A stretch of DNA of 64,000 nt, taken from contig NC_065546.1 in NCBI RefSeq assembly GCF_022605725.1, positions 17,666,227 through 17,730,226 of the forward strand. The letters are read 5' to 3'. Shown one piece after another: positions 11,175-23,290 of the stretch. This DNA is from Anthonomus grandis grandis (lineage: Eukaryota > Arthropoda > Insecta > Coleoptera > Curculionidae). The translations under genes and the position numbers were made by a program. Within the stretch, counting starts at the first letter, position 1, and every line of letters starts with the position of its first letter. Under the pieces are notes generated by a model, which saw only the letters and a list, made by a program, of their open reading frames with translations, searched no databases and was not told the DNA's origin.

Positions 11175-12294
11175 CCGGGTGTCCAAATAAGAAAGGACGC
11201 CGGCTGTATCTCGGAAACTATTTATCGCACAGCGCTGAAAAAAAACATTTCTTAAGAAAAGTGGCCAAAAAAAATGGCTGGAAAATATTTACAAGTTCCT
11301 AAGACTACCACAAGAGGGCGTAACTGTACAGTAATTTCAAAAAATTCAAATTTCGTCTAAAATAGCCAGTATTAGGTACCATTTTGAAAACATCGGAATA
11401 ATCTTCATTAATTTTGCCTTAATTTGGCTAAAGAGTTTTCTCCATATCTCCAATGAGAAGGGTGGGGGAAGATCATAAATAATGCAACTTTTTAATCGCC
11501 CTGTACTCAGATTCTTTATTAAAAGTAATTTAAGTGGGTACTCGTTGAAAAGGAAATTCAAAGGGCTTTCAAAATATGCCCCTGTCAATGTCACTTTGTT
11601 TTCAGTGAAGTCGTCAGAGGGCGTTGTTTAACAGAGACTGGGTTGTTAGAGATTTTCTCTAAAAAGTTAAATGCAATGATATGATTTTTTCACTGCGGTT
11701 TCGAAGAAAACAAATGGAGATATCGAAACGCGGTTTTCACTGGTTTGTTAGTATGTTTTAAGTCTTCGAAACCGCAGTGAAAAAATCATATCATTGCATT
11801 TAACTTTTTAGAGAAAATCTCTAAAAACCCAGTCTCTGTTAAACAACGCCCTCTGACGACTTCACTGAAAACAAAGTGACATTGACAGGTGCATATTTTG
11901 AAAGCCCTTGAATTTCCTTTTAAAACAGTTCCCACTTGAATTACTTTTAATAAAGAATCTGAGTACAGGGCGATTAAAAAGGTTGCATTATTCATGATCT
12001 TCCCCCACCCTTCTCATTGGAGATATGAAGAAAATTCTTTAGCCAAATTAAGGCAAAATTAATGAAGATTATTCTGATGTTTTCAAAATGGTACCTAATA
12101 CTGGCTATTTTAGACGAAATTTGAATTTTTTGAAATTACTGTGCAGTTATGCCCTCTTGTGGTAGTCTTAGGAACTTGTAAATATTTTCCAGCCATTTTT
12201 TTGGCCACTTTTTTTAAGAAATTTTTTTTTTCAGCGCTCTGCGATGAATAGTTTCCGAGATACAGCCGGCGTCCTTTCTTATTTGGACACCCGG
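11175..12294. mobile_element. 1.12-kb palindromic foldback element (Tc1/mariner-type ends, TA duplication)
   Basis: The element is almost entirely one inverted repeat. The left arm (11,175-~11,706) and right arm (~11,764-12,294) are near-identical reverse complements of about 530 bp around a loop of ~57 bp. The ends read CCGGGTGTCCAAATAAG and are flanked by TA (11,173-11,174 and 12,295-12,296). No transposase is encoded; open frames within it are by-products of the palindrome. It is non-autonomous and would depend on a mariner-type transposase. Transcription across it would yield a long hairpin RNA. Confidence 0.85.
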
Positions 12295-12296
12295 TA

Positions 12297-12940
12297 CAAA
12301 GATATGTCTAAGAATAGCACAATATTTAAATATTAGCACAGTAATTCCTTATAGCTCTTAACATATTAAAGAAACCTTGTTTATACTACCCTTACCGATT
12401 CCTAACAGTATTTTGATGAAAATGTAATTATTATATGTGGATTAAAAAGTTTTTAATCACTTGCCTTTAAAAGCAACTGATTCATTAAGGATTTTTAGAG
12501 GATTGCTAAGGAAGTCACTTTTAAGCAGACCTTATTATAATGTGGAAGAGTTCTAACTGGAAGATCCTTAAGGATATTGTGTAGTTTTTTTAATTAGTTT
12601 TATTGTTTATAATATACCTATTAGTTTTAATACCTTTTAAATATTTAAAATACTTTATGTCATACCATATTTTTATAACTTATGTTAGATCAAAAATTAG
12701 TATTTTTCGGGAAACAAAAACTAAAATATAATGATTTTCCTTTCTATAATTTTTAGGAAACATCAATACCCACTGAATAATATTTTGTAGAGGTGTTGTT
12801 GGATGCATGCAGCAATATAAAAAATTAATATGCTAACTATGTTCTCTTATGCCTACAGTATGAAAGCTAAAAATTGTGTTACTTATCACAAAGTTGGATT
12901 TAAATATAAGGTAATATTTCTAACTGTTATATTTCTGTAA
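12297..12940. other. AT-rich interval, possible 3' flank of the RNF180-like gene
   Basis: No coding signal recognised. It lies downstream of the minus-strand gene at 12,941-13,291 and may contain its 3' untranslated region or intron. Confidence 0.3.
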
Positions 12941-13291
12941 TCATCTACTGAGAACCTGAATATCAACTTTGCTCCTAATTATATGAACAGATGGTAAAAT
13001 GTTCAACTGGCATTGGCACTTCGCACCAGAAACAAAATCAAAAGCCCCAATTCTCGAGTCGCAATGTGGACAATTCAGCCGTCCTCTGGTCCACTGTACT
13101 TCCTCAATTTTTCCGTTTATCCACTCGGGAAGGGTCTCTTCCTTGAGATATATCAAACTTTCCACATCCCCCGTTTGACAGACATTAGCCTTTTGTAGAA
13201 GAGGTTCGTTATGACCGTTTAAAATTTTAATTGTGTTTGGCTCGTCTTCGATTATTAGTTTTCGGCATTTTCTGCATTTTATTTGATGCAT
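12941..13291 (-). CDS. RNF180-like N-terminal zinc-binding protein
   Basis: Intact 116-codon frame beginning MHQIKCRKCRK. It resembles the N-terminal region of vertebrate RNF180 (an E3 ubiquitin ligase): a CxxC pair at residues ~6-9, then LPEWINGKIEEVQW (~55-68), RGRLNCPHCDSRIGAFDF (~71-88) and a C-x-C pair (KCQCQL). The spacing LPEW..I...QW..G.LNCP.C..R.G.F.F.....C.C is the family signature as I know it. No RING finger or membrane anchor follows, so this is either a short insect paralogue or the first coding exon of a longer gene; a weak donor (CAG|GTTCTC) lies near the end. I chose the ATG at 13,291 because no earlier in-frame ATG exists. It is the only multi-motif reading frame here with no stop or frameshift and no transposon signature. 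Ubiquitin-ligase activity is not supported without a RING. Confidence 0.7.
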   Translation of the reverse strand: MHQIKCRKCRKLIIEDEPNTIKILNGHNEPLLQKANVCQTGDVESLIYLKEETLPEWINGKIEEVQWTRGRLNCPHCDSRIGAFDFVSGAKCQCQLNILPSVHIIRSKVDIQVLSR

Positions 13292-13299
13292 TTTCAAAT

Positions 13300-14990
13300 A
13301 AATTTTATAAATGTGTTTTGATTTGGTTGGAATGTTTTGAAAACAAATAGGTTATTCTAACCTCAATTGCCATAAAAACATTGTTGCCACATTTATTCTG
13401 GTGAATGAAGTGGTGGTTGCATACAAACTGCTCGAAATTCTATTGACAAATCTGCTAGCGTCCTCTCGCTTGGCAACGGAAACTATTGTAACTAACTTGA
13501 CGTAACTAATTGGAGCAATCAAAATGGTAGAAAGGCGTAGCCAAATTAAGGCGGGAAAATTAAAATTTAATTTAATAAGAAATCTCATGTTATTATTTAA
13601 TCGCAATATCCAAAGCAAACTCCTAATCATAGAGGTTACTTTTGGATTAGGTGTTAGCATCAGATATTGATCAGGATAAAATTCTTTAGCTTTATTTCAC
13701 ATACATATCTAAATAAGTTAATGTACTCCAATAATCAGTTAATAGTAGTGTACAACAATCACCAATTTCAAAATGGCAATAAAACAATGTTTTTCTTTAA
13801 TAAAAATGTATAATAAAACATAAAATAAAATTAAATAAATTAAAATTATATACATAATATAATATAATTCATCTAAAAATTTATCTAAAAATATTTAAAA
13901 GTATTTTGTTAGCACTAATCTATGCCAACCCAAACACATTAGAAAATATTGTGAAGATTTTTGTGTTAGTTTGTGATCATACATGTAAAGGCATTAGGTT
14001 AATAATATCCTTATTTTACTAACACAGATTCTATAGAGGATAATAATATATTATTAATAATTTTTTTTAATTTGCAAAAATACAACACACAAAATATTTA
14101 TAAGTGTAGTACAAAAGTATACATGCAAATAAAAGGCCGACAAATTCTAATTTCTACAGTGCAGATTCTAGTCTTCAACATTGTGACCCAAAAAAAAGAA
14201 CACTTTATATGGTTCACCTAGCAGACAAGATAATCGTTTCGGATAATACTTAAGACTAATGACATAAGTACTAACATCCTTATACTAAACCTACACAAGT
14301 TAAAAGAATACATAATCTATATTACTAAAAATGATTTAAAAACAAAATCTGCCAGACCCAGACATAAAGAACAAAAAATACATACATAAAATATAACTAC
14401 ATCTAATTTAATATTTTATAAAAATTTATAATAATCTTCTTTGTAAAAAAAAATTAAATTTCACTGCTGAATGAATTATATTTGTTTAAAATATATTTCT
14501 TTCTCTTTTTTAAAGAAAAATTAAACATATTCTAAAAACTAATTAAAAATTCTATAACAGAGCATATTATCTAAAGAAACAATATATCTATCTGCAATAC
14601 CAAATAAACTCTGAAAATGAAAACTACTTATAGTATGGCGTATATCACATACATAGTATATATTTGTTGGTCTTCGATACTAACAACATAACTTGCAACT
14701 AAAATATTGAAAAAAAAACTTAATTCAAAGACAAATGCCTACAGCAAAAAAAAACAAGTTATAACAAAAACATGCACTCTGATCCATTCTGGGTGCTCAA
14801 TTCTGTTCCTCTTAAAATAATAGGCAGTGCAAATCTTATAAATAAATTCTCTGAATGATTCATGTGAAAAATAATGGCAAAACAAATTCTTAAATAAATA
14901 TGTATTGTAATGTAAATCCAGGAGTATCAGCGTTATTAAAATTTGGTGGAGAGAACTGTTCAGAACACGTTCTATAGCTCAAAGTCTTAA
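13300..14990. other. AT-rich intergenic or untranslated region
   Basis: No transposon recognised. A short plus-strand frame begins at an ATG in good context (13,524, 48 codons, MVERRSQIKAGKLK...) and lies divergent to the RNF180-like gene, but it has no support. From ~13,700 to 14,990 the DNA is very AT-rich and could be a long 3' untranslated region of a minus-strand gene ending at the possible exon at 14,997-15,038. Confidence 0.3.
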
Positions 14991-14996
14991 TAAAAT

Positions 14997-15038
14997 TTAC
15001 ATTGCATATCTCTCTCCATGTTTTTCTTCTAATGGGGA
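14997..15038 (-). CDS. Possible 3'-terminal exon of an unidentified minus-strand gene
   Basis: A pyrimidine-rich acceptor (TTTTTCAATTTCCTTCAG) ends at 15,039 on the minus strand. The following sequence encodes SPLEEKHGERYAM and stops at 14,997-14,999. A second frame through the same place stays open longer and also looks protein-like (WREICNVNFIKTLSYRTC), so the frame is uncertain. No matching upstream exon was found in the window. Weak call. Confidence 0.18.
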   Translation of the reverse strand, partial: SPLEEKHGERYAM

Positions 15039-15044
15039 CTGAAG

Positions 15045-16637
15045 GAAATTGAAAAATATTTTATTAATGTGTTATGTTAATTAATATTACTGTATCTAAA
15101 GCAGACCCGCCATATGCCAGCATCACGAACTTTACTAATAAATATACCTGGACTGCTAATGCATATGGTCACGATTCACGATATCCAAAAATGACCACTG
15201 CCTGGTGACCGCCATATTTATAGTGGTTGTGTCCTTTTGATGTTGGTCACTCGAACATTTTTAGCATTGCCAGCAAAAAATATACGAATTATTAGTGGTC
15301 TCCCGACACCGCTAATAAACTCGATATGTCAAAGTGAAGCTATAATAAACAATAAATAATGATTTCCAATTTTTTGAATATTTTTTTAGGGTTGAGAAGC
15401 ATTATATTTCTTAGAATTACTTTTACTTTATTTAATATTAATGTACCTATATGAGACAGTTAAGACATCCAAACCAAATAAAAATGCAGAAAAGAATAAA
15501 TTATCAAAAGAGCTAATAGATTTGCAAAAAATACAGTGAAGAACGTAAAGGTGAGGTTGCAGGGATATTTTTTTAAATTGATTTTTAATTAGTTTGTGTT
15601 TATTTCTATGGAAAAAAATATGAGTCAGGTTATGTTTACGCCAGTAAGTTTTTTGTTTATTGTATTTCCTCTTGGGCAAATGTCTGCCCTTTATAAATGT
15701 TTTCAGGGCGAAATTAATTTGTATTTTCTTACGATCTAGATCTGATCCTAAGAAAATACGCTTAAGATATCGTAAGGCAACCGAGTAAGGCGTTTACTCG
15801 CTAAAATATGGCTTTAATACCTTAACTACTATATAATCAATTAGTAAAAAATGAATTTAGTTTTCATAGAACCAAAAAGTAACTCATATTAATATGCTAT
15901 AAACTTTATACCTACTTAAGTGCTACCTCTAAAATAGATTTTAAATGATGATGTACTTTGAATGATATTTACAATACTAAATACGTCAAAAACGTTTTGT
16001 TGATAATAAAATCTTTACGCATATAAGTACGAGGGTTCTATTTATTAGGACTCAAATCCGAGTAGGTCCTGAACCTACAAAATCATGCGGTAGCGTTGTT
16101 AGGAAGAAGGTTACAAGTTAGGGACAGTATTTTTAATTTATTAGTATTAGAAACAGTTTTGTTTTAAAGGTCAAGCAGTAAACATGTTTATTCTTAGGCA
16201 TAGCTTTAATGCACACATTGCTAAAAAGACGTGTGTAGCATTTAAAGATTTTTTTGTACATAAACTCAACATAGTGATAAATTTTTCTTGAGAAACGTAT
16301 GTAGTTCTACGAGAAAGTCAAAAAAACTCAATTTCGATATACTCGGAACTTCATAAGGAAAGAGTCCCTTTTGGGAATTGGCTGAATCCAACCATGGAAC
16401 TTTGGTACTAAATGTCAAAAATTGTAAATGGCTGAGCCTTTCAGAAAATACAAGGTAAGTAAATTTTTACCAAAATACGAAAATCATCCGGAATAATGAT
16501 AATCAAGCCGAATTGATCAATTTAAATACGTATTTCGTTATACTCCACATAAGTATGTATAGTGGGTCGCAAATCACCTTGTACCTCTGCAAAGAGAAAA
16601 AGAAATTCTTCTGTAAGACGAATGGGCTTATAATATA
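15045..16637. other. Interval without a recognised gene
   Basis: Contains a slightly GC-richer patch at ~15,100-15,330 and otherwise AT-rich DNA. A 15,428-15,679 minus-strand frame is Lys/Asn/Phe-rich with no motif. Nothing I can name. Confidence 0.35.
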
Positions 16638-16639
16638 TA

Positions 16640-17163
16640 TAGGGTGTTTCCTAACTACGGTACGAAACTATACAGGGTGAATCGTTAGGTCGTTTTATGA
16701 AAAAAGTTCCTATGAACGTATGTCGGGAGTTGCTTTGTTTCTGAGATACAGGGCGATGAAGGTTTAAAAAAATAACGGTATTTTAAAAATACTATAACTA
16801 TCCTTAAACCGATTTGGTTGAAATTTGTTGCAGTTATTTGAAGTTATAAGACGCTTATTTAGCTGTAACTAGATTGAAATTATTAGGTCCAGTGGCGTGT
16901 CAGTGGGCACCACATGCTTATTGTTGAGAAAAAACAAGGCCAATATTTGTTTTGCAGCTTTTTATTTATTTTTGTATTTAAGCAACTAAAAATACAACTT
17001 TTTCGTATCTTATATTATCTTCATATCTGGCTTTGTTTTCGAAAAAAAAATTTAAATATCTTTAACTCATTCTAAAAATTATCCATGGACGACAACATGA
17101 AATAAAAACCAATTATTCCGATAAACAATTTCGACCTTAAAGTAAATGAGTAAAATGCCCACC
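16640..17163 (+). repeat. Left long terminal inverted repeat of the mariner-type element
   Basis: Near-identical reverse complement of 18,459-18,993. It overlaps the last codons and the stop of the transposase. Confidence 0.85.
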
Positions 17164-18208
17164 TTCTGATAAAATACACGACTGCAAACGATTTGTCATT
17201 GAGTGTCTGACACGCTCAAAAATACCTGGAGTATCCCTTATGATATTGCAATTGACAATTATCCGATTCCTCAAGTCATTCACATCTAGAACAGGAGTTT
17301 TATAAATAAGAGCCTTCAGATGGCCCCATAAATAGTAATCCAGGGGATTCATATCAGGACTGCGAGCCGGCCAATTTTGAGGTCCTGCACGTCCAATACA
17401 GCAATTAGGGTAGATGACGTCGAGATGCTGACGAGCAAGAACACTGAAATGAGCTGGAGCCCCGTCGTGCATAAACCACATGTTGACTCTTACTTGTACG
17501 GGTACTTCTTCCAATAAAGTGGGTAAATGGTGTTGCAAGAAATCCGTGTAGGATTCACCTGTTAATCTTGCCGGTAAAAAAATGGGCCAATTAGGTAGTC
17601 ACCAATAATTCCTATCCAAACGTTCAGCAAAAATTGTTGCTGAAAATGAGTTTCTCTAATAACGTGGGGATTTTAGTCGGCCCAACAATGATCATTGTGG
17701 AAGTTCATAATAGCATCTCTTGAAAAATTTGCCTCGTCCGTAAATAAAATATTTGGTAGGAAATTATTATTGTGTGCCATCGTATGAATCAACCACCTAT
17801 AAAACATTAGTCTTGGATGAAAATCCCGAGGCAGTAGAGCTTGTACACGATGTATATGATATGGATGCAGGAGGTTTCTTTTTAGAACTTTCCAAACGGT
17901 TTTTGAACTGACTTCAAGCTGCAGTGCAATCTTCCTGATACTATTCGAAGGATCTTCTTCTATCGCATGAAGTATAGCTTCTTCCAGTTCAGGCGTTGTT
18001 ATAGTTTCTGGTCTTCCACCACCCATATTTTTATTAATCTCCCAGTTTCACATAATCTTGCATGACGTTTTCTAAATGTTTTTGCACATGGAATTACTCT
18101 GTTAGGATATCTGTCCTGGTAAATTCTTCGTTCTTCTTCCGCATTTCCATTTGCTAATCCATAAATAAAGTGCATGTCGGTCATTTCATGGTTAGTAAAT
18201 TTATTCAT
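17137..18208 (-). pseudogene. Mariner-type transposase with N-terminal helix-turn-helix, three lesions
   Basis: Starts MNKFTNHEMTDMHFIYGLAN at the ATG at 18,208. The first helix-turn-helix (residues ~8-60) resembles the DUF4817-type domain found in insect mariner relatives. A second follows GGGRPETITTPELEEAI (NSIRKIALQLEVSSKTVWKVL). The catalytic residues are FTDEANFSRD (first Asp, ~17,730), WFMHDGAPAHFS (second Asp, ~17,475) and WPARSPDMNPLDYYLWG (third Asp, ~17,355), with 36 residues between the second and third Asp. Lesions are few: a one-base loss in an A run near 18,010, a TAA at 17,673-17,675 and a one-base loss in a T run near 17,575. The stop codon at 17,137 and the last ~7 codons fall in the terminal repeat. 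If intact, about 357 residues. Confidence 0.85.
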
Positions 18209-18458
18209 GATGGAGTAATGAATCACTGCTAATTGACAGCTGAATTTTACTTATAGCAATTCTATCACTGTCAGCTGGTCTCCAAAGCAGGTAGGTACAA
18301 AGGAGGTACTTGAATGGACTTGCCAATTATTTGTCATAAGAAGCAATGTATTTGTTATTTTGTTGTATTTCAAAAATCTGATAATAAAAATCGTAGAAGT
18401 TAAATGTTTATTATCATAGTAAACAAGACACAAGAGACCAAAAAGTCGTGCATTGGAG

Positions 18459-18993
18459 GGTGGACATTTTGCTCATGTACTTTAAGGTCGAAATTGTTTA
18501 TCGAATTAATTGGTTTTTATTTCATGTTGTCGTCCATGGATAATTTTTAGAATGAGTTAAAGATACTTTAAATTTTTTTTCTCGAAAACAAAGCCAGATA
18601 TGAAGATAATAAGATAAGATACGAAAAAGTTGTATTTTTAGTTGCTTAAATACAAAAATAAATAAAAAGATGCAAAACAATTAATTATTGGCCTTGTTTT
18701 TTTCTCAACAATAAGCATGTGGTGCCCACTGACACGCCACTGGACCTAATAATTTCAATCTAGTTACAGCTAAATAAGCGTCTTATAACTTCAAATAACT
18801 GCACCAAATTTCAACCAAATCGGTTTAAGGGTAATTATAGTATTTTTAAATTACCGTTATTTTTTTGAACCTTCATCGTCCTGTATCTCAGAAACAAAGC
18901 AACTCCCGACATACGTTCATAGGAACTTTTTTTCATAAAACGACCTAACGATTCACCCTGTATAGTTTCGTACCGTAGTTAGGAAGCACCCTG
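18459..18993 (-). repeat. Right long terminal inverted repeat of the mariner-type element
   Basis: Partner of 16,640-17,163. It carries a second, non-coding copy of the sequence that encodes the transposase C-terminus in the left arm. Confidence 0.85.
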
Positions 18994-18995
18994 TA

Positions 18996-19759
18996 TATGT
19001 GTATTTGGTGAAGTGACCATCAAGACTGATAGAACCCCTAGAGGTGCCAGGTATCTATTTGATATTTGTACCAGTACTGGTACAACCTTTTATACTTTGA
19101 ATAATTCTAATAATAATGGGAAATATTAAGGAAGAATTGAAAAAAATAAGAGGGGAGAGGATGGAAGAAGATTAGAGGGGTTTTCTAGAGGAACGGTTTT
19201 GTCCACACAAACTTCACATATACGGTAAAAATAAATCGGAGCGCGTTCAAAAAACGTTCAGACGCGTCTGAATCATGTAAATAAAAAAAAAATCCTTCTT
19301 TTTAATGAAAAACTTCGTAGAGTTTTGGTTGCTGGTAGAAGTGTTTTGGGATTCTGACGCGAAAGCACTTGTTTATGCCTTTATTGTTTAGGGATCACGT
19401 AATCAAATTAGTAATTGTCATATAATAGCATTTGTATTGATAACAACTATTATCAATACATAACGCAAACAATTTTTTTCCATTTATACTGAATAAACGC
19501 ATTTCTTTTTACCAAAATTTACTACCCAACGAAACTCTAAATATCGAAATATTAATGAAGATTGGGGTTGGGGATATGGTGCGATGGGCCTCAATGATGT
19601 TGCCATGTTGCATGACAAGCAACGCATTATGATTTTTTTATTCGAAAAATTTAATTACTTGAAAAACTACAGTGAAATTTAATCAGTATCTCATAAATTT
19701 AGTAACTGCTTAAAAAAACACCATTTACTTCTTGACAGAGTCGTTAATCATTGGTAAAA
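18996..19759. other. Interval without a recognised gene
   Basis: No recognised motif. It contains a palindromic CCAGTACTGG near 19,070, which is probably incidental. Confidence 0.35.
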
Positions 19760-20170
19760 TACCCTTTGTAAGCTTCCTAAAACCTGCGGTTACATTAACT
19801 GAAGTTTAATTGAAGTTGGTTTGTAAAATATGCTTTGCTTTTAAGGTATTCGCAAAGAAAAAAATCTGAGGGGTTTAGGTTAGGCGACATGGCCACACAA
19901 TTGTTCCTCTCTATCAATCTATTTATTAAAAAAAAATAGAAATTGGCGTATATTAGCCGCATAGTGAAGAGATTGATATACCACCGTTCTCAAAGTAGAT
20001 CGTTTCTTCAAGATTTCCATGTTGAGTTGGCAATGCTTTCCTTAGTTCGGATACGAAACTGAAGATATCTATTACCAGTTAAATTTTCATAAAAAATAAT
20101 TGAGCCAGCAATTGGATCTCCAATGATCTTCGCTTACACATTAACTTTTGCTTGGTGTTATGTACGTTGT
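19760..20170 (-). pseudogene. Decayed mariner-type transposase (catalytic half)
   Basis: The minus strand near 20,060-20,125 reads GDPIAGSIIFYENLTGNRYLQ, the family block between the first and second catalytic Asp. In shifted frames HYAANIRQFL (~19,955) and MSPNLNPSDFFLC (~19,870) follow, matching the region around the third Asp. Many stops and frameshifts. Only the C-terminal half is recognisable and no terminal repeats were found. Confidence 0.6.
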
Positions 20171-22659
20171 TGCATAGTTTTCTTGCCTTTTTACTTGGAT
20201 TCTTAACAGAACTTAAAATTAACAAAACAGAACTTAAAGTTAAATTCTTTTTAATTTAGATAAAAATTGTTAGGGTCACATTTAAGGTAGACAGGATTTA
20301 TATGTAGAATTTATTTAAATGGTACTTTTTAATTTGTTTCATACCTGGATGCTAAGCTACGAATCGGCCTTGAGGGTAGTATCAGCTTTTAATATCTATT
20401 GAGCTTCACAATGTATGAATACCAAGGATGCCCTTGAACTACCTTAATCTTGTAATTCATGGTCTTTGATCAGGAATTTTCCTTTTAGATGCAATTTTAA
20501 CAGTAATTTGGTGCAATAAAAACATTTGAATAAAAAACATTATACGTATCGCTTGCTTTCCAAATAAGATATTTCAGCTTTTCATTTTTTATAATTTATA
20601 TTTATAGAAATCCAGCTTTTTTGGTATATTCCTTTTGAGCAACTGATTATTATATAGGAAGTCTATTATTTTATCTTAAATCCCAAAATAAGCAAATTAA
20701 CTTAGACGTTATGTTAATTTCTATACCTGCATCAGAATTAATACTATTAACAAAATTATGTATATCCTATGGAGAGCAATCAAATTATTACCACAGATAC
20801 ATTACTCGTGTATCCTTTACTTCTAGTATTGCGGATTTAACGATGCTATTATATGATCTTACTAATAATAAGTTTATTAAAGCCATCCTCTTAGAGTTAG
20901 GACATATTCTCCACAAATAAACCAAAAAACTTTGGGAGTCTCACTGTTATGAGAAACTGTAAAGAAATTATAGAAGTGACTTGAAGATATACATAGATAA
21001 ATTATACTGAAAATTTTTCAAAGGGAGCTTGATCCTTCTAAGTTATATGATTGTGTATTTGGTAAACTGATATTGTGTATTGTATATTTGGTGGTATGTA
21101 TGTACCACATACATATACAACGAACTTAGGGCATCACTCAATTAGGATATTAAGCAAAATCAGCTTACAGGACCCTAAATAAAAATGTTCATGGGCTCAT
21201 GTCGTATGAACTTCTATATTTAAGAACCTAAGGAATAATGATCTAATAAATAAAAGCAGTTTTTCCTACATTTAAGAAACTATATCCATTATATGCCCAA
21301 TATTAGCAACAGACCATCTCTTTATTAAGTCAAATAGTTAATGTTTTTCCAAAAATTATTCGAAATTCTCCCACACAATCATTCTTGCTTGGCAAATTCA
21401 CGACTTTTTACAAGCTTCGAAAATAAAATCCTGGTCTCCACGAATTAAATTACAAGATTTTTCAATGCGCCCTATCCATCTATTCGGAAACTCGTTATAC
21501 TTTTAGTTTTTTAAGTTTTACTTTTTTACTTTAGAGTGTACTTAGCATTCTTATGCTGTAATGTCTTTAGATGAGATGCTGCCGAAATATAATTTTTGAG
21601 TCAAAAAAATCAATAGATACCCTATGACTCCCTATACCCTTTCGGATAAGTAGTTTAGACTATATAATTTTTTTTACTTTTAATTAGTTATAGTAGATCA
21701 TATAAAGGTATAGAATAATATATATTTTTTATTATTAAGGCATATTGTGCTTAATTTAATTTTATTAATAACTAGTTTTTATTTGGCTCTATAGGGTAGC
21801 TTTTAGTAAGATTGGGCCAAGTGAAGACTAAGAAAATATTCGGCAGTTATATAAGTTCCCTATATTCCGATAATATATTTTTTATAACTAGATTCCCAAA
21901 AGATAGTTTCTCTGTCCAGGTAAAATCCGTTTTCGCCACAATTTTAAAAATCACATGCAACACAAAACAATTTATTTATTTAAAAGTTTAAATAATAATT
22001 GTTCTTCAAGATGTTGAAGTGTTAGTGTTGGATACAATATTTCAAGTGCCAGCCACTCATTTTAATGTTAATTTTGCTGATGATTGAAACGAATAAGGCC
22101 CAAAGCTAAAAAAATAAATAAAAAAGATAAACGAAGCCTTCTATTTGTCAAAAATATGTATACGTAAAGTTTAAAATAAAAATATCAGAAAAACAGTAAT
22201 TAATTTTTTTGAGAGGATCTTAATTATACGAAACAAATCTAGTCATATCGTGAAATGATCTTTCTTATCATTCTGTGGCAGATTCGTGCATCGCATTTTC
22301 AACGATTTGTTCAGGATGGGGTGCTCGATTAAATGATGGCCCGCACCAAAGTGCAGCAGGGACAACGTTATCAAAAGTTCATTCCACTGCTAATACAAAT
22401 AGGAATAAGGATTCTCTTTCTCTGGTTTATGATGATATTTATGACCTTCCTCATCACTATTTCAAAAAAAAAAGAATTTGCACTGAAAAATTAAAATTTT
22501 TTAAAGGCAACTTGTATTTCTTTTGCCATTAAACCATCGACAGGGTTCTATACCAAAATGTATTCTTTTTTACTAGTCATTTCTGAATGTTAGTAAAATT
22601 TTATGTTTTTTAAGTATAAAACACAATTTTTTAATAAAATATTTATTAAAAACAAGTAG
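20171..22659. other. Long interval without a recognised gene
   Basis: No transposon or host gene recognised. An open plus-strand stretch at ~22,288-22,532 (SCIAFSTICSGWGARLND...) follows a pyrimidine-rich ...TGGCAG and could be an exon, but no partner exon or known motif supports it. A 69-codon frame at 20,711-20,920 is likely chance. Confidence 0.3.
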
Positions 22660-23290
22660 TGTCAAGAAAAGAAAGAAAAAGTAGATAAAAAAAAACAGAA
22701 AAGAGAAGAAAAGAAAAAGGATGAATATAAAAGGTCAGATTTTTCTAGTGTGACAGATGTCATTTCTTTATGATCTACACTGTATTTCAAATAGGTAGAG
22801 AGTATTAAAAAATACATTTCCGACCAAGAGTCTTGTAAACCTTGGTACATAGTTAATGGATAAAACGAAAAAAAAGATAGGGTAAGAAAGGCACAATTCT
22901 GTCGAAATCCTCTTGTTGAAACCAATCATTTTGTTCGGTCAAATTTTCATCTTAGGCGATTATTAAATACATTTCAATCATTAAATACATTTCCCCAATC
23001 AGGTCGCCTGGTAAAAGTATGACCCTAATAATTTTTTGCCCAAGATACCAGCCCAGACATTCATTTTTTCTGCATATTGAGTGTTGGCCTCTCTATAAAA
23101 ATGGTGATTTGAATCGCTCCAATATCTATGTTCATGTCGATTAATTAATCCATGTAAAAAATACATCTTTCACTCATATTTTTGAAGTATTAAAGTCGTC
23201 GGTTATTATTATCCTCATTTAGTTCATGGAGTAATTTTAAAATACTTCTTATACACGGGAGACGCCGGAAACTTCAGATAATTACCTCAT
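22660..23290 (-). pseudogene. Decayed mariner-type transposase
   Basis: Minus-strand blocks in shifting frames: FYMD*LIDMNI, also readable in another frame as LHGLINRHEHRYWSDSNHHF (~23,080-23,165); YREANTQYAEKMNVWAGILG (~23,030-23,090); and NDWFQQEDFDRIVPF (~22,885-22,930), which replaces the usual QQDGAPPH box around the second Asp. Order and spacing match the insect mariner-type transposases elsewhere in this window. Heavily mutated, no intact frame. Confidence 0.6.

Larger units (their letters stand above)
16640..18993 (-). mobile_element. Tc1/mariner-type transposon with ~0.52-kb terminal inverted repeats
   Basis: Flanked by TA at 16,638-16,639 and 18,994-18,995. The ends read (C/T)AGGGTGTTTCCTAACTA on the left and CAGGGTGCTTCCTAACTA inverted on the right. 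The inverted repeats extend about 525 bp on each side, far longer than the ~30 bp of classic mariner. The single minus-strand transposase occupies the middle, and its last codons lie inside the left repeat. Length 2,354 bp. Confidence 0.88.

Noticed and set aside
11346..11995. Open frames in the 11-12 kb region
   Set aside because: They arise from the palindromic element; the same sequence is read twice.
13352..13660. 102-codon minus-strand frame upstream of the RNF180-like gene
   Set aside because: No motif and composition typical of non-coding sequence; a divergent short frame on the other strand is equally unsupported.
22288..22532. Possible exon after TGGCAG
   Set aside because: Open and preceded by a plausible acceptor, but no good donor, partner exon or family match.
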